A stretch of 64,000 nt of DNA, taken from assembly GCA_026545765.1 (NCBI GenBank), contig CM048844.1, forward strand, positions 50,495,401 to 50,559,400, in the 5' to 3' direction. The notes under the pieces are model-generated. The model was not told the origin of the DNA, ran no database searches, and saw only the letters and a list, made by a program, of their open reading frames with translations. The stretch comes from Plantago major (Eukaryota; Streptophyta; Magnoliopsida; Lamiales; Plantaginaceae). The translations under genes were made by a program, and so were the position numbers. Below are positions 10,634 through 21,728 of the stretch, piece by piece (position 1 is the first letter of the stretch; the number at the start of each line of letters is the position of its first letter).

Positions 10634-10966
10634 TGATGAGTCGATATTTTAACGACTCATTTAGTGCATTCGTCCGTGTTTTGTAGCGTCTTTTAGCCTT
10701 TATTTAGTATTTTGACCATTGTCACGTTTGGGACATATCTTTTTTACTTCTACTTTCATATTTTCAATTCCAAGCATTGTAAACACTTAGAGATTTCAAT
10801 CTCTCTTTTAATTCGAAGAAGCATTATTAATCTTTCTGACAATCGCAGAGACCAATAGGCGCCCAGGTATTCAATGTACGAGTTAGGCGGTTTCTATTAA
10901 TAACTTCTTTTTTGAAATATTGTTATCTGATCGTTAAACGCATGCTTGATCGTTGTGAACTTGCAA
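10634..10966 (+). repeat. gypsy LTR, family A, copy 3 (truncated)
   Basis: It begins TGATGAGTCG after the polypurine tract of unit 2. About 425 bp of the middle of the LTR, including the palindromes and TATA, are missing near 10725-10740. The copy breaks off after gaacttgca at 10966, where an inverted LTR copy begins. Confidence 0.8.
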
Positions 10967-11602
10967 AAGATCAATAATGCTTCTTCGAATTAAAAGAGAG
11001 ATTGAAATCGCTAAGTGTTTACAATGCTTGGCATTGAAAATATGAATGTAAAAGTAAGTGAAGATATGTCCTAATGACTGATACAAGTGTTCTATTTATA
11101 AGACCAAGGAAGAAGAAATTCTAAATCATGGGAAAAACTGCCAGAAAAAGTGGGTTGATTCTGTCAAACAGAGCTCACCGCGGTGAGGTACTTTGGGGAA
11201 TCCTCCTCACCATGGTTTGGACCTTCTGCCTTCTTTTCAGCTTGGTTGTACTGCGGTGAGCCCGTTTGGATGTGGGGCTCACCGTGGTGAGCCTTGTGTC
11301 CGGGAACTCCTCCATTTTTCCCATTTTCTACACTTTTCTCTCCCTTTGCCAACCTCCATGTCACCTCTTTTGGAGTAGTGGCCCACTAACTTGGCCTTCT
11401 GGTGCTTCTAGAAGGTTTTGAGGTCTTCTTAGCACTTTGGTCCGGCATTTCCTTGCCAATGATGCTAAGACACCTAAAAATGCACAAAAACGCACAAAAA
11501 ACACTAATGTGACACGGAACAAAAAATACTAAATAAAAGCTAAAAGACGCAACAAAACACGTAAAAAGGCACTAAATGAGTCGTTAAAATATCGACTCAT
11601 CA
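10967..11602 (-). repeat. gypsy LTR, family A, copy 4 (inverted, truncated)
   Basis: Read on the minus strand it starts TGATGAGTCG at 11602 and continues through the palindromes (11170-11295) and the TATA region. It stops at the gatctt sequence at 10967. It retains the 5' half of the LTR only and meets copy 3 tail to tail. No polypurine tract follows at 11603. Confidence 0.8.
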
Positions 11603-12250
11603 GACAACAATTCAGATAAATCATATACTGGAATAAACCTATCGTTCATACGCTTGTCACGGTTATGTGTCCAGAAAACTCAAATTCAATTCTACCAATG
11701 CATTTTGAAAGTCTCGAACTAGTGAAATCAATCGATTGTCAGATAATTGATTCTTAACCTAATGCTTAGAGTATTTGAAACTAGCATATTGAATTTGGGG
11801 TTTTTTTATGAAGAATGTTAACTAGCTTAACACATATGAGCGATCTAGGTTTGAAACCCTAATACGATTAATCCTACATTGCTACCGAATTCACTATGTG
11901 ATTAGCTACTCATAACGGAAGAAATAACATAAGAGTTCATTGTCACAAACGAATTAAGCATGCAAGAGAAAGAAAGATTCGTACAAGTACCAAATCAATC
12001 ACAAAAGATATAATTGCAAGAGAAAAGATAACTAGATTGATGATTCTAACCTTCGAATCTGAATTCGATGTCAAAGTACGAGATTACAAACCAATATAGT
12101 GAAAATCAAAGTCAAGAAGCCAAAACTAGGGTTCGTTCTTGCTTTGAGAGTAAAAGATAAAAGATAGATTCCCAAAAACTAAGTCTAAATTCGACTAAGT
12201 ATGAAAAGTCAAAATCTCACTGAAACTAGTTGGGATGCATCCTGGCTCAT
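11603..12250 (-). repeat. LTR-like remnant, family unclear
   Basis: This stretch has no ORF of note. It contains gattagctactcataac, a motif also found in the R/U5 part of LTR C copies (near 21820 and 38920, minus strand). It is probably the 3' part of another gypsy LTR in minus orientation. It ends at the Sirevirus LTR. The five bases 12246-12250 (ctcat) are the candidate target-site copy of S1. Confidence 0.4.
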
Positions 12251-13844
12251 TGTTGGATAACGGCAAAGTAAAAGAGTAGAGGGGGGGGGGGGGTGAATAG
12301 TCTTTTAAAACTTTTGTCGATAAACACGGTTTCTCAGATATCTGATACTTAATTTCAGAGAGCGGAAGACTTTTCTGTGATAAGTGCACGTGCTCAGCAA
12401 GATAGGTGTAAATACTTTGCGAGGTAAATAAAGCAAGTAATAAAATGCAGAAAGTAAATAACACAAGTCTTTTTATAGTGGTATCTGAAGGTGGCGTAAT
12501 TCTTCAACTAATCCATTACGGCCTTTCTCAGACCTAGAATCCACTAAGACAGATAATTGATGTAACCTTACAAATATCTTCTTTCAATTCCTAATTACAC
12601 TAGGTTCCCAACCAAGTGTTCCCCCTGAGTTATTCCACGGCTTTCACAGCCAAGTACTTCATGTACTCAGAAACCTCTTTCCTGGAGTTGTTCCTTAGTT
12701 TCCCAAACTAAGTACTTCCTACATACGCCAATTAAGGCGATGGTTAAGGTAGTTTGTCAGGTGGCTTCTTTAATAACTTGTTCAGTTATGCAGATAGCTC
12801 TGAGAATCAAGTATACTTAATACACTTTGTAATGTATGGTATCTTGTTCTTTACTGACCCAAGTCTATGATAAATGTTCAAGAGAATGAATCTCATATAT
12901 GAAATCTTAATTCAACTCCTTCACAAATAACAATGCTTGTTAAGGATCAGGACACTTAGAGCTTTTATGCTACTTAGAATCAAGAGCTTTGGTCACAATA
13001 GAAAGCTTGAAGGTAAGTAGTGTGCTTGAGAGAGATTGTGCGAGAGTATTCAATGCAAGTTCAAGGTGTGTTCAGTGTTCTAAGGTGTGTTCTCAAGCAG
13101 TCTAAGTGTTGATATTTATAGATGAATTTGAGTGCCATTTGAATAGTATCCGTTAGGCTTAAATCAAATTCAAACTATTGATATCTGAGTATAGTACTGT
13201 AGTACGTTTGTCTTCTTCTTCAGAAGCTACCGTTTTTGTTCAGACAATTCTGTCCGCGCATTCAATGCCTTGTACTATACTTTGTCCTGTAGTGCCAACG
13301 GAACTATGCATTGTATCAGAGATCTTATACTATCAGAGTTCTCTGAAGCTTTGCACGTCCTTTTCCAGAGATTATCACAACTCCAGATACCACTTGTTGA
13401 AACAACTTGTTATAATATATTTCTTTTCAGAAACATAGTTTATGTCCAAGGTATCTGAGTGTAGATATCTGTGGGCACTTTCCTCGTTTCAGAAACCTTT
13501 TATTTCTCAGATATCTTTTGCAACACTGTTTATTTAAAAACGCTTGTGTCTTCAAGATATCTGGACATAGGTATCTGAAAACCCTTGTCTTCAGCAATCT
13601 TGTGCAGTCTTCAAATCTTCAAATCCGTTGAACTTTTCCTGCTGGATGCCTTCTTCTTGGTCTTCTTTAGAGGAATAAAAATTACATTCAGAGACCTAAC
13701 ATCCTATACAAGATTTGCTAGACTATCATACTTAGTGAGTTTCCTCTTGTACAGTGTTCAAGTGAACCAAGAGTACTAACCACCTTTCTGAGCTATGATA
13801 AGTCATTAGGTTGCTGATCAAAATCTAAATAGATATTACTAACA
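12251..13844 (-). repeat. Sirevirus 3' LTR of S1
   Basis: On the minus strand it starts TGTTAG at 13844 and ends ...CCAACA at 12251, 1594 bp. Supporting features are the polypurine tract just upstream (13845-13860), a TATAAATA box at 13113-13120, a run of 13 G near 12280, the hairpin array at about 12598-12722, and repeated AGATATCT motifs. The LTRs at 40522-42135 and 54247-55883 are close relatives. Confidence 0.88.
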
Positions 13845-13860
13845 AATTTCCCCCATTTTG
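13845..13860 (-). other. polypurine tract of S1
   Basis: The minus strand reads aaaatgggggaaat directly before the TGTTAG start of the LTR. S3 has the equivalent aaaaagggggaaat at 55884-55900. Confidence 0.75.
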
Positions 13861-14234
13861 ATCATTCAACAATGACTATCTGACCTATTACAAATCTGGA
13901 TGAGGAAACAATCCACCACTTAATCATTTCTTATGATCTTTCAATTCATATAATTAAGTGTAGAAAGTAAACATCAACCAAATCACAAGGTGTGATCTTT
14001 GCTGACAAGTTATCTTTTATGGATTGATATCTGAGATTAGGTTCATCAGATATGTTACAAAGAGAGTTTAGATAACTTTTACAAGATAAAGCAACAATAA
14101 GGTACAGTCAGCAAGACAAAAAAAAATTACATAGTAAATTAGGACAACAGGAGTAACCAAGCTCCAAGTGAACATCCTAACAAACTAGTCTTCAAGTCTT
14201 CAAAATCTTCAAGTCTTCAAAATAGTTCCATGGA
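13861..14234 (-). other. noncoding spacer between env-like gene and polypurine tract (S1)
   Basis: This AT-rich stretch has no ORF and holds several gatatctga-type motifs. It is colinear with 53736-54068 in S2 and 55901-56266 in S3. I see nothing else in it. Confidence 0.5.
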
Positions 14235-15140
14235 TCAATCTGCAAATTTCCTATCACCAAACCTTCTTATATCATCAGAGTAGTCATAGAGAAGAGTTCT
14301 GACAATCATCTCCATGTCTCTGGCAAATCGACAGACTTCTTTGTAGGTTTTGGTAGGATTTTTCTTGACAAAATGCTTGACCCACAGATACTTTCCCCAT
14401 ATCCAGGCATGCACAATCTTGATATCTGATAGCTTGAAAAAATCATATATGATCCTCAGATATTTGATGTCACCCTTGTATTGTTCTTCATCCATGTAGA
14501 AGGACTCATAGGGTTCCACAAAAAGTCTTGGCCTTGTGCCTGTTCCAATCAGATTAGGAATTTTGTGCACATCATCTGGCTTTCCATAAGGACATTCATC
14601 AGAAAGGTCCTTCTTCATGGCTTTTATCCTGTTGATAACTTCAAAATCCAACCAGTTTTTGATGTGGCTGGTGTTAATCAAGAATGGTTTGTCTTTTCTC
14701 CATGCCATGAGTTGTTTATGGATTGGTTCGGAAACCTTGAATTTAGCAGTAAATTCTTGAGTTCCAGAATCCAGTAGCCATTTTTCTGATTTATGCACCT
14801 GTAAACAGAGGAGTTGTTGTCAGTCTTCACATACTCAATTTGGCTTCTTCTGGCCTGAGTGGAAGTTGACTTTTTCTCTTTTCAGCTCTTATTCTGTTCC
14901 TCCTTTGTCTAGAATTTTCCTTTGGGGGATTGCTTGAAGAACCACCCTGGATAGACTTGGTATTTCCAGAGGGTATTTTAGCTGCCAAAGGCTTTGCAGC
15001 TATGGGCTCAGATAGACTATCAACCCTTTTTCTTTTTCTGTGAAGAGGAGCTTCATCTTCATCAGTCTCTTCATCATCATCAAGACCAATTCTTGTGAGA
15101 ATTTTGCAGCCTTCTTCATTGCCGTGGGATTTGATTTGGC

Positions 15141-15237
15141 CTTCTTCTTCTTCTTCTTCTTCTTCTTCTTCTTCTTCTTCTTCTTCTTCTTCTTCTTCTT
15201 CTTCTTCTTCTTCTTCTTCTTCTTCTTCTTCTTCTTC
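15141..15237 (-). repeat. (GAA)n microsatellite in env-like coding sequence
   Basis: This is a 97-bp run of TTC on the plus strand, about 32 units, read on the minus strand as a poly-Glu tract. At the same site S2 (about 52830-52850) and S3 (about 57170-57185) have only a handful of Glu/Lys codons. The run is an S1-specific expansion. Confidence 0.9.
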
Positions 15238-17111
15238 AGAAGACTCATCAATCCCTCTTACTTGTCTTCTCCTTGGAGCCTTGCTACTCCTTGGAGGTTT
15301 CTGTGCTCTGGCCCTTGTTGTCATTGAAGTTCCTTCAGTTGGTTTCTGGGAAGTAGCTACTATTTGCAAAACAGCTTGACTTGAGGAGGGCTCATTGATT
15401 CTGAGTGGTGGCTGGGAAGTTTTCTTGTTTCCTCTTCCTCGTTGAGCAGCACCAGCTCCAGATTTCTTCTTGTATCCTTCTCCTTCTTCCCATTCCCCCT
15501 GACTTTGAGGTCCAGATTTGTACAATCCTTCCCCCTAGTCATTTTTGGCTGACTAAGTCTCATAAAGGATTCTGAGAGAGACTCAAAATGTCCTTGTAAG
15601 TAGTTATAGGCAGTGACCAAATTTTGAAGTTCAGCTTTGAGCTCCAAATTTTGTTTGATAAGTCCATTCTCCTTATCAGTGAGCTCTGCCAATGGGCCTT
15701 GTGTGGATTCTGCTTTCTGAGTAGCATAGCATGCTGCGTCAAGAGCTTCTTGAGCCAAAGATTGATCATGATCCCTTACCATGCCTAGGTCTCTCTAAGC
15801 AATGACCAGACTGGTTGTTCTCTGAGTGATGAGCTCAGTGAAGGTCTTCATCTCTGGAGGGACTGATGTAATGGCGGCTTCATTTTGAAAAGATAACTTC
15901 TTATGCAGTTTAGACAGTACTTGAAATCTAGTCAAGTATTCACTGGAGTTGTGGATATTTGGCAGTTGGTTGATGATTTCAGGAGAAATTTGCTTCCTTT
16001 TCAAGTGAGAAATCACCAAATGCTCATTTCGGTGTTCAGCCAATTTCTTCTCTTCTTCATCATCTGAGTCATCAGCCTAGTGACCTTCATCCTCTTGGAC
16101 ATTTTCAAGATTTTCTAGTCCAGCAACCATCTCAGAGATGGGCTTCTTTCCTTTCAGAGAGGAGGATGGTATATCTTTTGATGGTGATGCAGCCTTAGCA
16201 TCATGCTTTTCTTCAGATACTTCTTCAGTATCTAGCTCCTTAGCAATGGCATTCTGACATCTGGAGCTCTTTGACCTCGAGTAAGCTGCCATTTCTTTCA
16301 AGTATTGATCTTGAAGCTTATTAAGCTTATCTCTGGATTTAACTAGCTCTTCTTCGATTGAAGATGGGTATTGTTCTTCTTCCAACAGTTGATTGAGTTG
16401 AGCAGCTCTGGTTTGCGTATTCAATATCTTCTGAGTTGTTTCCTCAGAGTGCTCAACTACTTGTTCAGCAGTGTCCTTTTGTTGTTGGGAAGATGGATGG
16501 GTAGATTTCTGAGGAGATGGAGGAGGGGATCGTTGTGATGTCCTCTCAGTGTGCTTTTAAATGGTGAGGCATTCTTTCTCTGTAATCCTCCCTCTGTCCA
16601 CGGTTCGGGGCATCATCATCGTCCTTCTTATCATCCTCATCCTTGTGATGGTCAGAAGGAGAATCTTCATAGTCATTCTCTTCAGTCTCCTTCTCTTCTT
16701 CATCTTCAGAGACCAATTGATCACTTCTGGAATAGTGATCATTTGCCCATTACCTCTTCGGAGGGTATGCATTGTAAGTGCAGGGAAAAGTAGGCTTGAA
16801 TGCCATCGCATTACAGTGCGACCATCGCCTTCTAAAAGCTTCTATGAGCTTGTGCACCTTCTTTGATAAAGTCCTTATGCATCGAGTAGCAAAAGTCTTT
16901 GCTCTGTTGGGAACATAGCATGGACATAATTCTCCAAGTCAGCTCGACTCTTCTCAATTGGTGATCAGTCACCTTTGTTAATTGATCGGATCGAGCTTGA
17001 GCTTTGCCACTTTCTGAAACACTTGAGATGTTTCTTGAGTGTGTGGTTCTTGAAGAATGTAAGCAGGTCTTCTGTTGAGAATGCAGAAACCTTTGGCACA
17101 CTTGTTTGAGC

Positions 17112-17997
17112 CTCAAAGAAAGAGTTTTGAGTTAGATTCAAAACTTGAGTAGATATCTGAGTATTTGTGTAGTTAGGTTTTTGAGTTACCTAAATGAATG
17201 CATCAGGCTCAGAGACTTGTACTACTGAGGTAGGGGGTTCCTCAGATATCTTGTTGTGAGGTGGGGACTTGGAAGTCTGGTCCTCATCAACCTTTCTTTC
17301 TGCTTGAACCTGAGATTAGAAACATAACACTTAGGAAATTTTATCAAGAAAAATTTTATTGACAAATCAGATATCTGAGAGGTCAATTACCTACGTTGGA
17401 GGCTCAGATACTTGTCTCTGAGAGACTTGTGCAGTCTCTGGAATCTTTTCTTGTGATGAAGGCCTTGATGCCTCATCAATTTCCATATGTTGTGAGGATT
17501 GAGTGGGCAACTCCTCAACAACTTCTACTTCATTTTGAACCTGTTAAGTAGAATGTGTTAGTTTGAGAAAAATGATCAGAGATTTGTTCTTTGAAGAATA
17601 TAGATATCTGAATGAAATACCTTCTCTACAGAAGGTTCAGATACTCGTTCTTCAGAGACCTTGGAAGTCTCTGGATTCCTCTCTGAAGAGATAGACTTTT
17701 CAGTCTCTTCATTTTTCTTCTCAGTTGGAGCCTAATAGAAACAAACACTTATTAGTCAAGTGTATAAAGCACATATCTGAGTTATATCTTAAGGAACTAT
17801 TTTCTACCTGTGAGACAGGCTCCTGTTCCTTAAGTGGTGAGTCTATGGAAGCCTCCTTCTCAGATTCTGAGGTAAGCTTTCCAGCTTCCTCTTGTTGTTG
17901 TGTTTCTAAATCAGCCTGTAACAAAGAAATTTCATTAAATAACAAGATTTATCAGACACAAAAATATCACAAGTAAAGAGTTAAACCATTCAGCTAC
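17112..17997 (-). other. cluster of five short GT-AG introns and four small exons (S1)
   Basis: Introns in transcript order are 17997-17916, 17807-17732, 17620-17541, 17390-17310 and 17189-17112, each 76-82 nt. Donors read GTAGCTG, GTAGAAA, GTATTTC, GTAATTG and GTAACTC. Acceptors read TTACAG, TATTAG, TAACAG, TCTCAG and TTTGAG. The exons between are 108, 111, 150 and 120 nt, all multiples of three, and all boundaries fall between codons. Two exons end in TAG where CAG is expected, which looks like C-to-T decay. Confidence 0.75.
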
Positions 17998-19871
17998 CTG
18001 AGCAATGTCAGGCTGATTGGTCTTTGGAACTTGTGACCCTTCCATGCGTTGGTCTTGTTGTTCCATTTCAGCTTCTTTGTTTGAAGTTTCAAGTACTTCA
18101 GACCTTTCCTGAGTATGGAACTCAGTTGCCTCCCCTAGTTGATCATTCTGAGTAGATGCCTTAGTTTGATCCCTCTCATTGAGTTGGGGAACTTGCTCTT
18201 TTGTAGGATTTTCTTCAGCAAGGAAAGATGCTGGTATCTGTAACTCAAGGACAATTTCAGCAGTATCAACATCTGGATGTTGTGGTTGGTGTGGTGGTTC
18301 AGATCTGGATGAAGAAGGTGATGCTATTTAGGGCCTATCCAGATCTGCTTGAGACACACTTTTAAGTGTTGAGGCAATGGCAGTATCCTCCAACAGTAAG
18401 CTATCACTCATCAGAGCATCTTCAATATGGTTCAGTTTTTCTTGCTCTGATGGTGTAATTTGTCCATTGACCTTGGACACAGTTGCTTCTTCAGCAACCT
18501 TTGAAATAGGTGCTTGTTCAGCAACCTGTGGTGTAGGTTCTTCTTCAGATACCTCTACACTAGTTACTTTTTCAGTAACCTTAGCCCTTTTTGATTTCTC
18601 TAGGACTTGAGAGATGATTAAGTCATCCTTTTCATCGTCAGTGTTCTCATCAGCATTAGGAACTGATGAGTTCATCAGCAGTGGCGGCAGATATCTGTGG
18701 TGTAGGTCCATAATCCCTACGGTTTCTGCAGAAAGGGCTTGGTACCTACCACTACTCTCATTAGCAGCATTGATGAGTTCAACAGCAGTGGCGACAAATA
18801 TCTGAGAGTCGACAACCACAATGGGTGTGTCTTCTGATTTGCCAACAGACTTCTTTCGTGAAGTTCTGGGCTTCTTGGTCGCAACTTTTCCCTCAGATAC
18901 CTCTTCAGTCTTTCGCTTCTTGAAACTTTTCTGAGATCTAGTAACCTTTTTCATCATGCTCGTATACTCATATTTGTAAAGTAGGTTACTGTTGGCTGTG
19001 TCAGCCTTCCCTCTGAGCTCAATGCCAAGCTTCTCCAGCAAGTAGCATATCTTTAGACCATAGCTCACTGTGGCCTTTAGCTCAGCAAGTACCTTAGCGA
19101 TTTTAGGCTCAAAGCCTTGAATCTTCTTCACAAACTTCATAAAGGCGTACTTGCCCCAATTGAAAGGGTTTTCTAGCCTTTTGTCTTGTTGTTGCAACAA
19201 GGACATCATCATCCAGCGTTCTTGGCTTATCTGGTCAGCACCTCCTTGTAGACCATGAAAGCATCTGTGAAGAATGCATGCCAACACATTCCAGTGAACT
19301 AACAGATGTCTGGTTCTGATGTCAGCAAGCTTGAAATCAGTGGGTGTATCTTGTTTATCAGTGTCACACACACCACTGTACAACTGTTTTACACCTTCAA
19401 GGAGATCTTCATCCTTGGTGTCTATTTCAAAATCCTTTCCAAGATTTTGAAGATCAAACAACTTATAGAAAGTTGTTAAGTCTAAAGGATTTCCTTTCAT
19501 TGAACCTTAGTTTTTATAGACACTATTGCAGTGCCTTCAGAAACACAGGATATAATCCTGGAGTTATTGTAGAATTCTAACATATCCAGTGAAGAAACTC
19601 CACTGGGAAAAGCAGATAGAAAACCCTTGATTTGTGCCTTTTCAAGCATGTCAAGAATTAGTTTCCTATCGGCTTGGTTTTCAACAGCAGCCGTGAGGTA
19701 CTCTTCAATCATGGCACCACCCCAAATCATCCTGTGATTTGAAGTCCAATGATCGGGATTAAAGTCTCCTGCCAATCGATTGTTCACTATAACCAACTCT
19801 GGTGCTTGCTTTTCAGCAGTACCAGTGGTAGAAGATTGGGATTTCTGGGTAGACGAACGTTTAGGAGCCAT

Positions 19872-20654
19872 CTCTTTATATAGTGCAAGTGTTTGAAAGT
19901 CTGAAAGAGATTTGGGTGAGAGACTAGTGATTCTTTGCAGAAAAACTATGGAGATTTGCGAGAGGTTGAAGAATGGTTTTGCTATTCTTGTGCAGCAAAA
20001 TGTCGGATTAAGCGAAAGTGATTTCTTTTGCCAAAATCCTATATATATAGCAACGTAATTCTAACAAACATATACATACAAATTGGTTTTGTATATGCGT
20101 GTCTAATAATTGCGATAAGGCGTGGTAAAAGTTTGTTCGGCATTAAATGCATAGTGGGCCACGTCTGATTTTCTACAGTCCACTATTTACAGAGAATTAA
20201 TCTCCGCCATTAAGATCAATCGCCCATTTCATCAAGGGTCACCATTGCTTCTTTAGCAATGATCACAATCAACAATTGTAGTTGTGCCCATTTAATGAAT
20301 TTTGGCTATTAGCTATCTGAATCTCGTTTCAATGTAGATGAGAACACTGTTTGTATCTGAGTCTATCTTATACTTGTTGTCTTTTCAAAGTTTTACAGAA
20401 AGATATAAATAATACGAATTTCAAGATTTGACTGTAGACAGTTGTACTATTTTCTTTTGTGTCCCCCCTCACTGAGTGATCTAGATATCTGAGTACCCGT
20501 CTCAGAAATCTTCAAATAGCCTTTTGTTTCTAGATACCCATTCCAGATTCCTCTTATCTGGATACCCGTTCCAGATTTCTCTTCTCTGGATACCCATTCC
20601 AGATTCCTCTTTTCTCTCCTTTGATATCTTCTTCAGATATCTGAACTTTTTCAG
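19872..20654 (-). other. spacer between pol and env-like gene (S1)
   Basis: No ORF is evident. It is colinear with 47560-48367 (S2) and 60513-61280 (S3). It contains a short repeated motif around 20527-20610 (four copies of tggatacccattccagatt-like sequence, about 25-30 bp period) and several AGATATCT palindromes. It may hold the signals for making the downstream message, but that is not shown. Confidence 0.5.
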
Positions 20655-21728
20655 TTCTTTGGTAGCTCCATTAGTCCAAGACTATGTCTTAAGGCTAAGA
20701 ATCTACTTTCTTGTAGTGGCTTAGTGAAGATATCTGCAAGTTGGTCTTCAGTGCCAATCTTGAGTATCTCTATATTGCCTTTTTCAACATGGTCTCTGAT
20801 GAAGTGGTGTCTAACATCAATGAAACTTAGGATTCTGAGTTATGGCAATAGCACTTCTGTTGTCACAGAAAATGGGAGTTTTCTCTTCATTGAGTCCATA
20901 GTCTCTGAGTTGTTGTTGTATCCACAATATCTGTGAAGTACAACACCCAGCAGCAATATATTCAGCCTCTGTGGTAGATGTGGCAATTGAATTTTGTTTT
21001 TTGCTGTACCAAGATATCAATCTAACACCAAGAAATTGACAAGTTCCTGAGGTGCTTTTTCTATCAAGTAATGATCCAGCATCTGAATAGCCAACCAAAC
21101 TCAATCCACTATCTTTTGGATACCACAATCCAACTTCTACAGTACCTTTTACATACCTCAATATTTTCATAGACTGTTGTAGTGTGATTGCATTGGATTT
21201 GTCTGCAATCTAGCACACACTCCAACTGCATATTGAATATCAGGTCTACTTGCAGTGAGGTACAGTAGAGACCCAATAAATTTTCTATACTTGTGTTCTT
21301 CAACACTTTTGTCTGATTTAGTATAGGTCATTTTGGTTCCAATGCTCATAGATATCTTAGCATTCTTTCAGAAGGCTTTAGATTGAACTTGTTGAGCATG
21401 TCTTTTGCATACTTTATTTGACTAATGAATATTCCATCATTGAGTTGCTTGACTTGCACCCCTAGGAAGTAATTCAATTCTCCCATCATGCTCATCTCAA
21501 ATTTACATTTCATGAGTTTAGCAAAGTCTTCACAAAGTTGCTTGTCTTTAGATCCAAATATAATGTCATCAACATATACTTGAACTAAAAGTAGTTTCCC
21601 ATCATGGTTCAATGTGAAGAGTGTTTTATCAACATCTCCTTTCTTGAAACCACTTTCTAGTAGGTATCTGGCCAATGTGTCATACCATGCTCTTGGAGCT
21701 TGTTTCAGCCCATACAGAGCTTTCTGAA
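20655..21728 (-). pseudogene. pol: Ty1/copia reverse transcriptase 3' part and RNase H (S1), 5' truncated
   Basis: Minus-strand coding from 21728 starts inside the RT domain (ALYGLKQAPRAWYDTLARY). It carries the catalytic YVDD at 21565-21576, then the copia thumb/connection (YLTASRPDIQYAVGVC) and RNase H (LVGYSDAG, STTEAEYIAA, LADIFTKPL). There is a frame break near 21350. About 18 bases are missing near 20817-20821 relative to S3, just before the conserved HHFIRDHV segment. RT fingers, integrase, protease and gag are lost because the element stops abruptly at 21728 against an LTR C fragment. The sequence is very close to S2 and S3, so the same family and probably recent activity. Confidence 0.88.

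Larger units (their letters stand above)
14235..19871 (-). pseudogene. Sirevirus env-like gene with introns (S1)
   Basis: The gene lies downstream of RT/RNase H and upstream of the 3' LTR, the position of the env-like ORF of Sireviruses. Exon 1 starts at the ATG at 19871 and runs to 17998. It holds a conserved globular domain (motifs WTSNHRMIWGGAM and RTRHLLVHWNVLACILHRCF) followed by Lys-rich and acidic low-complexity sequence. Five short GT-AG introns (17112-17997) separate small exons. The last exon (17111-14235) encodes a coiled-coil-like stretch (SRDKLNKLQDQYLKEM), an acidic repeat, and a conserved C-terminal domain ending DRKFAD. Breaks: a 1-base deletion near 19500, stops at 18328 and at two exon ends (17391 and 17190), further stops near 16985 and 16870, and a 97-bp GAA expansion at 15141. 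No signal peptide or transmembrane segment is obvious to me. The function is unknown; 'env-like' describes position only. Confidence 0.75.

Noticed and set aside
4884..11378. Overlapping ORFs on both strands of the LTR A palindrome region (61 and 66 codons)
   Set aside because: Palindromic GC-rich DNA keeps both strands open by chance. They have no domain and disappear in LTR copy 3.
12280..12293. G-quadruplex call on the poly-G run in the Sirevirus LTR
   Set aside because: A single homopolymer run is not sufficient evidence for four separated G tracts, and S2 lacks the run.
15000..15379. Poly-Lys, poly-Phe and poly-Ser ORFs in other frames of the TTC repeat
   Set aside because: They are shadow frames of the microsatellite.
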